Source: Clostridia bacterium (lineage in GTDB: Bacteria; Bacillota; Clostridia; UBA1381). From it: 9,036 bases of DNA. Positions 1 through 6,587 of the stretch are shown here, one piece after another. The stretch spans positions 1 to 9,036 of the forward strand of contig JAFODX010000036.1 of assembly GCA_017380475.1 (NCBI GenBank). The letters run 5' to 3'. The notes beneath the pieces were generated by a model. That model did not search any database, was not told the DNA's origin, and was given only the letters and a program-made list of their open reading frames with translations. The position numbers and the translations under genes are program-made. Position 1 is the stretch's first letter. Each line of letters opens with the position of its first letter.

Positions 1-100
1 AATCAAATATGTTGAGGATCTTGGCGGAAGATGGTGCCCTGACCTGTACTACGGTTATGCGATAGTTAAAGACCTAATAAGTAAAATGGAGAAATACTAA
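1..100 (+). CDS. C-terminal end of an unidentified protein (5' end outside window)
   Basis: An open frame entering from the left edge (codons from base 2) gives 32 residues ending in ...DLISKMEKY and a TAA at 98-100. The tail carries a GGRWCPDLYYGYAIV stretch that I cannot place in a family. It ends 5 bases before the start of the AEC transporter gene, and that gene's ribosome site lies inside this frame. This argues that it is a genuine upstream cistron of the same operon. The fragment is too short to say more about its function. Confidence 0.6.
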   Translation, partial: IKYVEDLGGRWCPDLYYGYAIVKDLISKMEKY

Positions 101-105
101 ATATA

Positions 106-1038
106 ATGGACATTAAAATACTGATTTCACAAATGATTATGCTTTTTCTGATAATGGCTTTAGGCTATTTGATTTTCAAAGCAAAGCTTGTTGACGAAAA
201 ATTCACAAAGACATTCAGTCAGCTCATTCTTAAAGTAACAATGCCAGCAACCGTATTATCGTCGGTACTTGATCTTACAGAACGTCAACCTCTCGGTGAC
301 GTTTTGATGTCTCTCGCAATTGCATTTGTAATGTTTTTCATTATATTGCCGTTATCCGGTCTGCTTCTTGCGAAGATATTCAGAGTTAAGAAGAACTCAA
401 CAGGATTATATGTCTTTATGATTATATTCTCAAACGTAGGATTTATGGGATTCCCCATTATTGATGCACTTGCAGGCCCCGTAGGATTATTTTACGCAGC
501 TATTTATAACCTTGTGTTCAATATCGCCGTATTTACACTTGGCGTATGGCTTGTAAATAAAGATAAGGGTAATGATACAAAGTTTGATATAAAACTACTT
601 TTAACCCCCGGTGTAATAATTGCAATCCTTTCACTTGTAGTATACTTTATTAACATTAAACCGCCTGCTATTATATGCAGTACGGTACGTATGGTAGGTT
701 CTGTTACATCCCCCTCTGCAATGCTTGTTATAGGCTTTACACTTGCAAAAATGGATATAAAGAGCATTTTCTCACACTGGCGTATTTATCCGTGGACAAT
801 TGCAAAACAGCTTATTATACCGCTTCTTCTTTGGATACCCTTCTCGGCAATTATTAAAAACGAAATTCTCTTAACCGTTACTTTTATACTCTTTGCAATG
901 CCGGTTGCTAATAATGCCGTGCTATTCGCAAATACATATGACGGAGATTCAAAGCTCGCCGCACGCTCGGTATTTATAACCACGCTTTTTGCGCTTGTAA
1001 CAGTACCGCTTTGCGTATGGCTCGTACAATTCTATTAA
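106..1038 (+). CDS. AEC (auxin efflux carrier) family transporter
   Basis: The 310-residue protein is almost entirely hydrophobic, with about ten predicted membrane segments, which is the normal size for the AEC/Mem_trans family (PF03547). Family marks are visible: an early VTMPATVLSSV helix (about residues 46-56), the central FSNVGFMGFPIIDAL motif (about 107-121), a PSAMLVIG helix after the mid-protein loop (about 205-212) and the C-terminal MPVANNAVLFANTYDGD block. Such proteins are plasma-membrane secondary carriers, and bacterial members are linked to export or exchange of organic acids such as malate or malonate. The substrate cannot be read from sequence. The ATG at 106 has a GGAG at 88-91, a rather long 14-base spacing. 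Internal ATGs at residues 10 and 12 are possible alternatives, but the first helix fits the longer form. It is followed 13 bases later by tmcAL, so it is probably co-transcribed with it, although the two share no obvious function. Confidence 0.88.
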   Translation: MDIKILISQMIMLFLIMALGYLIFKAKLVDEKFTKTFSQLILKVTMPATVLSSVLDLTERQPLGDVLMSLAIAFVMFFIILPLSGLLLAKIFRVKKNSTGLYVFMIIFSNVGFMGFPIIDALAGPVGLFYAAIYNLVFNIAVFTLGVWLVNKDKGNDTKFDIKLLLTPGVIIAILSLVVYFINIKPPAIICSTVRMVGSVTSPSAMLVIGFTLAKMDIKSIFSHWRIYPWTIAKQLIIPLLLWIPFSAIIKNEILLTVTFILFAMPVANNAVLFANTYDGDSKLAARSVFITTLFALVTVPLCVWLVQFY

Positions 1039-1051
1039 AAGGAACAAATCA

Positions 1052-2194
1052 ATGGCTGTAGGTATTATCGCTGAATTTAACCCTTTCCATAACGGACACA
1101 AATTCATTTTGGAAACTGCAAAGTCAATAACAAATGAACGCATCGTTGCAATTATGAGCGGTGCGTTTGTTCAGCGTGGCGGAACTGCTGTTACGGACAA
1201 ACTCACACGTGCACGTATGGCACTATCTAACGGCGCTGACCTTGTTATAGAGTTACCTGTCACTTTCTCACATAATACCGCACAGAAATTCGCTATGGGC
1301 GCTGTAGGTACACTCAAGGCTACAGGGATAATTGACACACTCGCATTCGGTTCTGAATCGGGTGACATATCTTCAATACAAAAAGCTGCAGATATTCTTT
1401 CCGATGAACCTGCAGAGGTATCCGAAAAAATTAAAGAGCTTATGTCGGACGGTATCTCCTACCCCGTTGCACGTCAGACTGCATATGAGGGATATTTCAA
1501 CACCGATATTCTTTCTGACCCGAATGACATTCTTGCTGTTGAGTATCTTCGTGCCTGCAACATTCTTGGTGCAGATTTTAAACCGCTTGCAATAAAACGT
1601 ACAGGAACAGGTCACGACAGCGACACTGTCACAAAGTCCATAGCAAGCGCAACCGAAATACGACGCAGAGTTTCAACCGGAGAAAACTTTTCAGACTTTA
1701 TGCCTTCATCCGAATTTGAAGTGTATGATTCCAGGCAACTTGATACAGCCGTAATTTCCAATCTGAGGCTTATATCCCCCGAAACGTTATCCAACATCAG
1801 TGAGATAGCAGAAGGGATTGAAAACAAGTTTATAGCCGCATCACGTGATGTTTGCAACGTAGAGGATTTGTGTATGGCTGTTAAATCGAAACGATATACC
1901 CTGAGCCGTATAAGACGTATTGCATACTCGTCTTTAATCGGTCTTACAAAGGATATTGCAGATTTATCGCCGTCATACATACGTGTACTCGGTGCAAATG
2001 ACAACGGACGTGCACTGCTTCGTGAAATGAAAGACAAAGCAACACTTCCCGTTATAACAAAACCTGCAGATTATGCGGGCGATGAAATATTTAATATAAA
2101 CTCACGAGCTGAAGATATATTCGCACTTTGTGCAAAAAATAAAAAACTACGCAGAGCAGGCAACGATTTACGTATGACACCTATTATTATTTAA
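1052..2194 (+). CDS. tmcAL: tRNA(Met) cytidine acetate ligase (TmcAL, formerly YlbM/DUF795)
   Basis: The 380-residue cytosolic protein begins with the nucleotidyltransferase signature GIIAEFNPFHNGH (residues 4-16), which contains the HxGH ATP-binding motif H13-N-G-H16. It continues with SGAFVQRGGTAVTDK (36-50), AFGSESGD (98-105), IKRTGTGHDSD (181-191) and the ASATEIR form of the ISxTxIR motif (198-204). These are the hallmarks of TmcAL, which in Bacillus subtilis activates acetate with ATP and transfers it to C34 of elongator tRNA-Met to make N4-acetylcytidine. The length is a little below the roughly 415 residues of the B. subtilis enzyme, and all nucleotide-binding motifs are present. The start is supported by an AAAAGGA ribosome site eight bases upstream (GGA at 1041-1043). 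It lies 13 bases after the transporter and 15 bases before the GTPase/nuclease gene, so it sits in the middle of an apparent operon. Identification is firm at family level. Confidence 0.93.
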   Translation: MAVGIIAEFNPFHNGHKFILETAKSITNERIVAIMSGAFVQRGGTAVTDKLTRARMALSNGADLVIELPVTFSHNTAQKFAMGAVGTLKATGIIDTLAFGSESGDISSIQKAADILSDEPAEVSEKIKELMSDGISYPVARQTAYEGYFNTDILSDPNDILAVEYLRACNILGADFKPLAIKRTGTGHDSDTVTKSIASATEIRRRVSTGENFSDFMPSSEFEVYDSRQLDTAVISNLRLISPETLSNISEIAEGIENKFIAASRDVCNVEDLCMAVKSKRYTLSRIRRIAYSSLIGLTKDIADLSPSYIRVLGANDNGRALLREMKDKATLPVITKPADYAGDEIFNINSRAEDIFALCAKNKKLRRAGNDLRMTPIII

Positions 2195-2209
2195 CCCACG
2201 GAGCTGACG

Positions 2210-4762
2210 ATGAAACAGATTGCAGTAGGAATCCTTGCCCACGTTGACTCGGGTAAAACGACACTGTCTGAAGCTATGCTGTATAAAAGCGGAACTATCC
2301 GTTCACACGGCAGAGTTGACCATGGCAATGCGTTTTTAGATACAAACGAAATAGAACGTGAAAAAGGAATTACCATTTTTTCAAAACAGGCGGTTATGTC
2401 ATTTAATGACACTAACCTGACACTTCTTGATACGCCCGGACACATAGATTTTTCAACCGAAACCGAGCGTACTCTTGGTGTGCTTGATTACTGTATTCTG
2501 GTTATAAGTGGAAGTGACGGTGTACAGAGCCATACACAGACGCTCTGGAAACTCCTGGAACGTTACAGTGTACCGACTTTTATTTTTGTAAATAAGATGG
2601 ATATTTCACACTTCCAAAAATCTGAAATAATCGCTGATTTACAAAAGTATCTGTCTGAAAACTGCATAGAATTGTCTGATACCGATTCTCTTGTATTATG
2701 TGACGAGAATATTATGGATGAGTATCTTAACAATGGTCTGGTTTCTGATAACGCAATATCAAGCGCAATAAAAAAGAGGACACTTTTCCCCTGTTTCTTT
2801 GGTTCAGCACTAAAAATGGACGGTATTGATGAGTTTTTAAAATCACTTGACAAATATACAACTATGCCGCAAGCCATCAATGAATTTGGTGCAAAGGTAT
2901 ATAAGATTTCTCATGATACCGACGGCAAGCGCCTGACTCATTTAAAAATTACAGGCGGTGCACTCAAATCAAAAGCTGTGCTTGAAATAACAGAAGCCGA
3001 CGGCACAATAACAAGCGAAAAAGTCGATAACATAAGAATATATTCAGGCGAAAAGTTTACATCCACCGATACTGTGTCACAAGGTACTGTCTGTGCAGTA
3101 ACCGGACTCACAAAAACAGTTGCCGGTATGGGCTTGGGTTTTGAACGTGATACAAAAAAGCCTGTACTTGAACCCGTTCTTACCTATAAGCTTGAAATAC
3201 TCGATAATACAGATGTACACACAGCATTGACTAAACTGCGTATTTTAGAGCAGGAAGACCCACAGTTACGCATTATATGGAACGAGCTTTTACGTGAGAT
3301 ACACATTCAACTTATGGGCGAAGTACAGATTGAAGTTCTTCGCCGTGTATTGGATGAACGCTTTAGTATGAAAGCTGATTTTTCCGAGGGTGCTATCTCC
3401 TACCGTGAAACGATTGCAGATACGGTTGAGGGTGTCGGCCATTTTGAGCCGTTACGCCACTACAGCGAAGTACATCTTATTCTTGAACCCGGAAAACCGG
3501 GCAGCGGAGTTGTTATAAGGTCAGACTGTAGTGAGGACTTGCTCGATAAAAACTGGCAACGACTGATACTTACACACATAGCAGAAAAAACACATACCGG
3601 CGTACTTACAAACTCGCCGATAACTGATATAAAGATTACGCTGGCATCTGGCAGAGCACATAAAAAGCATACAGAGGGCGGTGATTTCCGTCAGGCTACC
3701 TACCGTGCAATACGCCACGGTCTTATGAGAGCCGAAAGCGTATTGCTTGAACCGTATTACAGTTTCAGGCTTGAACTTCCTACCGAGTGCGTAGGACGTG
3801 CTATGACAGATTTACAACAAATGTCAGCAGAGTTTTCTGCACCTGAACTTAAAGATGAAATGAGTGTAATCAAAGGCACAGCACCCGTAAGTACTATGCG
3901 TGGTTATTCTGCGGATATTACTGCATACACATCGGGCAAAGGAAAGCTTTTTACTGCACTTGACGGCTATAAACCCTGCCATAACACCGATGAGGTTATA
4001 GCTGAAACAGGATACAACCCCGACAGCGATACCGATAACCCTGCAGGCAGTGTTTTCTGTGCACACGGTGCAGGATTCACAGTTGCATGGAATGAAGTTG
4101 AAGATTATATGCACCTTGAAAGTGCACTGAAAAAAACTGAAGAATTAGTGGCAGACAACTCACATATAAAAGAATATGTGTCAGGCGTAATTAACGACGA
4201 GGAGCTTTTAAGGATTTTTGAAAAAACATACGGTCCTGTTAAAGTAAAGTCATACACAGCTATGCAAAAACGTACCTCTCCTGCTCCCAAGCCTGCAAAG
4301 TATGCAAAACCCAAGCACATTTATGACGGTCCGACATACTTACTTGTAGACGGGTACAATATCATATTCGCATGGGATGAGCTGAAAAAGATTGCAGAAG
4401 AAAACCTTGACGCCGCACGAGAGATACTTGTAAACAGACTGTGTAACTACAGAGGGTTCACGCAGTGTAATCTGATACTTGTATTTGATGCATACAAGGT
4501 TAAAGGCGGTGTCGGATCTGTTGAAAATATAAACGGCATTGATGTTGTATATACCAAAGAAGCAGAAACGGCTGATGCCTACATTGAAAAGGTCACACAC
4601 GAGCTTACAAAAAAGCACCGTGTGCGTGTTGCAACCTCGGACGGGCTTGAACAGCTTATAATTCTCGGCAGCGGTGCACAGCGTGTCAGTGCATCCGAAT
4701 TCTTTAAGGAAGTAACAGAAACCGAGAATAAAATAAGAGACTTTATAAAGAATATGGGATAG
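2210..4762 (+). CDS. TetM/EF-G-like translational GTPase fused to a C-terminal YacP/Rae1-type NYN nuclease domain
   Basis: An 850-residue protein. Residues 1-220 are a translational GTPase domain: AHVDSGKTT (10-18), REKGITI with switch-I T55 (50-56), DTPGH (74-78), NKMD (128-131) and a GSALKMDGIDEFL G5 region (198-210). Domains II, III, IV and V of the EF-G/TetM fold follow to about residue 600, then a conserved HGAGF (619-623). TetM itself ends at about 639 residues. Here a 70-residue charged, Lys/Pro-rich linker leads to a NYN domain (about 709-835) with VDGYN (713-717), VFDAY (758-762), ETAD (786-789) and TSD (809-811). The four acidic residues D714, D760, D789 and D811 are all kept. Rae1/YacP of B. 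subtilis is a ribosome-bound endoribonuclease acting at the A site. I infer a GTPase that brings a nuclease to stalled or selected ribosomes. Where TetM has YSPVS at the domain IV tip, this protein reads HKKHTEGGDFR (484-494), so tetracycline protection is doubtful. The start has a GGAG six bases upstream. Confidence 0.9.
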   Translation: MKQIAVGILAHVDSGKTTLSEAMLYKSGTIRSHGRVDHGNAFLDTNEIEREKGITIFSKQAVMSFNDTNLTLLDTPGHIDFSTETERTLGVLDYCILVISGSDGVQSHTQTLWKLLERYSVPTFIFVNKMDISHFQKSEIIADLQKYLSENCIELSDTDSLVLCDENIMDEYLNNGLVSDNAISSAIKKRTLFPCFFGSALKMDGIDEFLKSLDKYTTMPQAINEFGAKVYKISHDTDGKRLTHLKITGGALKSKAVLEITEADGTITSEKVDNIRIYSGEKFTSTDTVSQGTVCAVTGLTKTVAGMGLGFERDTKKPVLEPVLTYKLEILDNTDVHTALTKLRILEQEDPQLRIIWNELLREIHIQLMGEVQIEVLRRVLDERFSMKADFSEGAISYRETIADTVEGVGHFEPLRHYSEVHLILEPGKPGSGVVIRSDCSEDLLDKNWQRLILTHIAEKTHTGVLTNSPITDIKITLASGRAHKKHTEGGDFRQATYRAIRHGLMRAESVLLEPYYSFRLELPTECVGRAMTDLQQMSAEFSAPELKDEMSVIKGTAPVSTMRGYSADITAYTSGKGKLFTALDGYKPCHNTDEVIAETGYNPDSDTDNPAGSVFCAHGAGFTVAWNEVEDYMHLESALKKTEELVADNSHIKEYVSGVINDEELLRIFEKTYGPVKVKSYTAMQKRTSPAPKPAKYAKPKHIYDGPTYLLVDGYNIIFAWDELKKIAEENLDAAREILVNRLCNYRGFTQCNLILVFDAYKVKGGVGSVENINGIDVVYTKEAETADAYIEKVTHELTKKHRVRVATSDGLEQLIILGSGAQRVSASEFFKEVTETENKIRDFIKNMG

Positions 4763-4769
4763 TGAAAAA

Positions 4770-4800
4770 GATGGGCAATCCCGTTTCGGGACTGCCCATC
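4770..4800. terminator. Shared bidirectional intrinsic terminator between converging genes
   Basis: A 14-bp stem (4770-4783 with 4787-4800, one A/C mismatch) and a TTT loop lie 7 bases after the GTPase/nuclease stop. On the + strand the tail is CTTTAATTAATTTATTTT. On the - strand the stem is followed by CTTTTT, and the lipoprotein gene reading leftward stops at 4812, so the hairpin can end both transcripts. Confidence 0.88.
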
Positions 4801-4811
4801 CTTTAATTAAT

Positions 4812-5363
4812 TTATTTTACCTTTAGTGTGCATTCAACGCTTTCACCGCTGTTGATTTCTGTTATTACAAGTTCAACATCACTATCAGTGTTTCTTAAAA
4901 CTATTGCTTCCGTTCTTTCGATAGTCTTATTGGGTCTGATAGCACTCATTGCCGTATCATCAAAGTACGGAGCAACATTCAACTCAATTCCGTCCTGATA
5001 GCCTTTAAGCATAATCTGCGAACTAAAATATGCATCGTTTTCACTTTTATTAGTATAATCAAATATGAAATACATCTGCTTCTGTTCTTCACCAAATGAA
5101 TTCCAGGGAATAACAGAATAAGCCTTAATCTTTACATCCGCTTCTGAACCGGATAGAACTATTTCATCCTTCAACTCAACTCTATTTTTCTTGATCAGCT
5201 TTTCTCTCTCTTTGTCTCTTTCTTCTGCCTGTTCTGTTAAATTTTCAAGTACACTCTTGCTCTGCTCTATTGCTTCTTCAACAGTTTCGGGTTCTTTGGG
5301 ACCGCAAGCAGAAATGCTTAAGCTTGCTGTTAACACAGCAATAAGTAATAGGATTTTTTTCAT
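4812..5363 (-). CDS. Exported lipoprotein with a DUF5067-like domain
   Basis: The 183-residue protein starts with a typical lipoprotein signal: MKK, a hydrophobic run, and a lipobox ISAC with the lipidated cysteine at residue 20. The mature protein would be anchored to the outer face of the membrane. After the cysteine comes a strongly charged, probably helical segment (about 22-65, many Glu/Lys/Arg). The rest is a beta-rich domain containing the pattern MYFIFDYTNKSENDAYFSSQ, then a GYQDGIEL repeat-like strand, YFDDTA, RPNKTIERTEAIVL and a final DVELVITE strand. This order matches the DUF5067/DUF4352-type immunoglobulin-like domain of Firmicutes lipoproteins, whose ligand is not known. The start has AGAGGA seven bases upstream (complement of 5371-5376). 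It is the only gene between two terminators, so it is probably transcribed alone. The family call is from pattern memory, and the lipoprotein call is firm. Confidence 0.82.
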   Translation of the reverse strand: MKKILLLIAVLTASLSISACGPKEPETVEEAIEQSKSVLENLTEQAEERDKEREKLIKKNRVELKDEIVLSGSEADVKIKAYSVIPWNSFGEEQKQMYFIFDYTNKSENDAYFSSQIMLKGYQDGIELNVAPYFDDTAMSAIRPNKTIERTEAIVLRNTDSDVELVITEINSGESVECTLKVK

Positions 5364-5388
5364 AATAACTTCCTCTTTCTTTTTTCAT

Positions 5389-5394
5389 ATTATA
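5389..5394 (-). promoter_or_regulatory. Possible proximal -10 box for the lipoprotein gene
   Basis: On the - strand these bases read a perfect TATAAT about 25 bases before the ATG, which would give a short leader. No good -35 box is found 16-18 bases upstream, so this is weaker than the distal promoter at 5546-5575 and may be chance in AT-rich DNA. Confidence 0.3.
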
Positions 5395-5424
5395 TTAACT
5401 GCCAAAGCAGAAAATATCATCTTT

Positions 5425-5473
5425 AATGAGTTTATCTTTCCGTTCTCTCCTGTAACTCTACTCACAACTCATT
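5425..5473 (-). other. Inverted repeat in the leader of the lipoprotein gene
   Basis: AATGAGTT (5425-5432) and AACTCATT (5466-5473) are perfect 8-base inverted copies separated by 33 bases. They lie inside the long leader predicted from the promoter at 5546-5575. No known riboswitch core was recognised and no T-run follows, so the role, if any, is open. Confidence 0.3.
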
Positions 5474-5545
5474 TGATTGAACTTTATCTATGTATTTCCC
5501 AAACATTTCATCACAAGGAATATATACCCTATAATTTCATATATA

Positions 5546-5575
5546 ATTATAACATTATATAACCCTTTATGTCAA
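5546..5575 (-). promoter_or_regulatory. Strong sigma-A promoter for the lipoprotein gene, with overlapping palindrome
   Basis: Reading the - strand, TTGACA (5575-5570) and TATAAT (5551-5546) are both perfect consensus boxes with 18 bases between them. Transcription would begin near 5539, leaving a leader of about 175 nt before the ATG at 5363. The -35 box sits inside an imperfect palindrome at 5561-5581 (8-base arms AACCCTTT and AAGGGGTT around ATGTC, one mismatch). This could be an operator for an unknown repressor. Confidence 0.6.
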
Positions 5576-5620
5576 GGGGTTTGTAAATTTGTTTTTTCAT
5601 AGCTCACCGTAAATACAATA

Positions 5621-5663
5621 ACTAAAACAAACAAGGTCTTCTTCAGACCTTGTTTGTTTTAGT
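5621..5663 (-). terminator. Intrinsic terminator of the AKR-like gene
   Basis: A perfect 19-bp inverted repeat (5621-5639 and 5645-5663) with a five-base loop. On the - strand it reads an A-rich rising arm, AGACC at the tip, and a T-rich falling arm TTGTTTGTTTT. The TAA stop of the gene (5659-5661) is inside the stem, so the last codon and the terminator share bases. Confidence 0.85.
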
Positions 5664-6534
5664 TTAATATTCCATAACTATTGTTGTATTTCTCGTTATA
5701 CCATTCATTATATATTTCGATATTCTGCTTAATCTGATCTTTATCTCTCTGGAATACGCCGATTGCAGCAATATCATCCGGCTTAAGTGCCGAGAAAACT
5801 TCATCATAAGCACCTTTTATTGCCTCTTTTACACCATTCTCATCCTTGCCCTCAAACATCTGTCCTCCTGCAAAAATCTTGAATGCGACTATGGGTTTAT
5901 TAACTTTACTGAGAGTATTGAGCATAATCGGACGGTCTTCGGGGTAGAACACAAGTCCCTGCTTTTCTTTTCCTGTAATGAACCCGCTTTCTTCGCCCTC
6001 TCTGCCACGGCGTGCGTTCTGAAGACATGCCACATAAAAGTCTACTTCCCAGCCTTCTTCTTTACTTCGTTCGATAATTTCAGGATAATGTGTTCCAAGA
6101 CCTACAGGCTTGCCTGTTTCGTGCATCTTTTTGAGGTTTTCCTTGATTGTATCAAAGTCTTGTTTTTCAAAAAGCAGATCAGTAGTTGTGCCCTGATGAT
6201 ATGAACCTATGGTATCAAGCGACTTCGGAATAATACGGATACTTCTATCCATACCAATCGGCGGATACGGCTGCCATATAAGCTTCAGATTTCCACCCTC
6301 ATTCTGATATTCCCACAAAAGGCGTGTAATATACGGATCTGCAAGCGGAAGCATACCGTTAATACCCTGCTCTTCTATGTGCTTAAACGTAGCTTTTATC
6401 CGTTCTGCAGTATAATATTTTTTCATTTCCAGACCTGTGATACTGTCTTCTATGTATGAGTGCCCGTTCATTGGGTTATCACCCACTATAAGCCTTGTCA
6501 CTTCATGACCTAAAAAATTAACTTTATTTACCAT
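5659..6534 (-). CDS. Putative TIM-barrel protein, aldo/keto-reductase-like
   Basis: A 291-residue soluble protein with no signal peptide or membrane segment. It opens VNFLGHEVTRLIVGDNPMNGHSYI, resembling the first strand and loop of aldo/keto-reductase-like barrels. Alternating strand and helix blocks follow: GINGMLPLADPYI (about 58-70), KLIWQPYPPIG, then KPVGLGTHYPEIIERSKEEG followed by WEVDFYVACLQNARRG (about 142-177), then KPIVAFKIFAGGQ and IAAIGVFQRDKDQI near the end. The 'THYPEIIERS...DFYVAC' block resembles AKR-like proteins of sugar-handling gene clusters, but I cannot point to the classical Asp-Tyr-Lys-His catalytic set, so the enzyme activity is uncertain. The start is set by AAGGAG eight bases upstream (complement of 6543-6548). 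It is divergent from an AraC remnant and near a Gfo/Idh dehydrogenase gene, which suggests sugar or polyol metabolism. It has its own promoter and terminator. Confidence 0.72.
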   Translation of the reverse strand: MVNKVNFLGHEVTRLIVGDNPMNGHSYIEDSITGLEMKKYYTAERIKATFKHIEEQGINGMLPLADPYITRLLWEYQNEGGNLKLIWQPYPPIGMDRSIRIIPKSLDTIGSYHQGTTTDLLFEKQDFDTIKENLKKMHETGKPVGLGTHYPEIIERSKEEGWEVDFYVACLQNARRGREGEESGFITGKEKQGLVFYPEDRPIMLNTLSKVNKPIVAFKIFAGGQMFEGKDENGVKEAIKGAYDEVFSALKPDDIAAIGVFQRDKDQIKQNIEIYNEWYNEKYNNSYGILN

Positions 6535-6558
6535 AACTAACTCTCCTTTTTTGTAAAT

Positions 6559-6587
6559 TGATATTTCTATCTAAAAACAGAATATCA
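6559..6587. promoter_or_regulatory. Candidate operator palindrome over the -10 box of the AKR-like gene
   Basis: TGATATT (6559-6565) and AATATCA (6581-6587) are perfect 7-base inverted arms separated by 15 bases. The right arm overlaps the -10 box at 6579-6584, a position suited to repression. The partner regulator is unknown; the adjacent AraC remnant is one candidate, but AraC proteins more often bind direct repeats. Confidence 0.35.

Noticed and set aside
1612..2037. 141-residue - strand frame inside tmcAL
   Set aside because: Pure antisense shadow; the + strand frame carries all TmcAL motifs.
2210..4762. Acquired tetracycline-resistance gene on a mobile element
   Set aside because: No mobile-element genes or borders nearby, base and codon use match the neighbouring genes, the TetM drug-site loop is absent and the protein has an extra nuclease domain.
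5364..5545. Riboswitch in the lipoprotein leader
   Set aside because: I compared it by eye with glycine, TPP, c-di-GMP and preQ1 cores and found none; only a simple 8-base inverted repeat is visible.
5191..5562. Open frame of 123 residues on the + strand
   Set aside because: Mostly antisense to the lipoprotein gene; its Ser/Leu/Phe-rich start is the mirror of the charged lipoprotein segment and there is no ribosome site.
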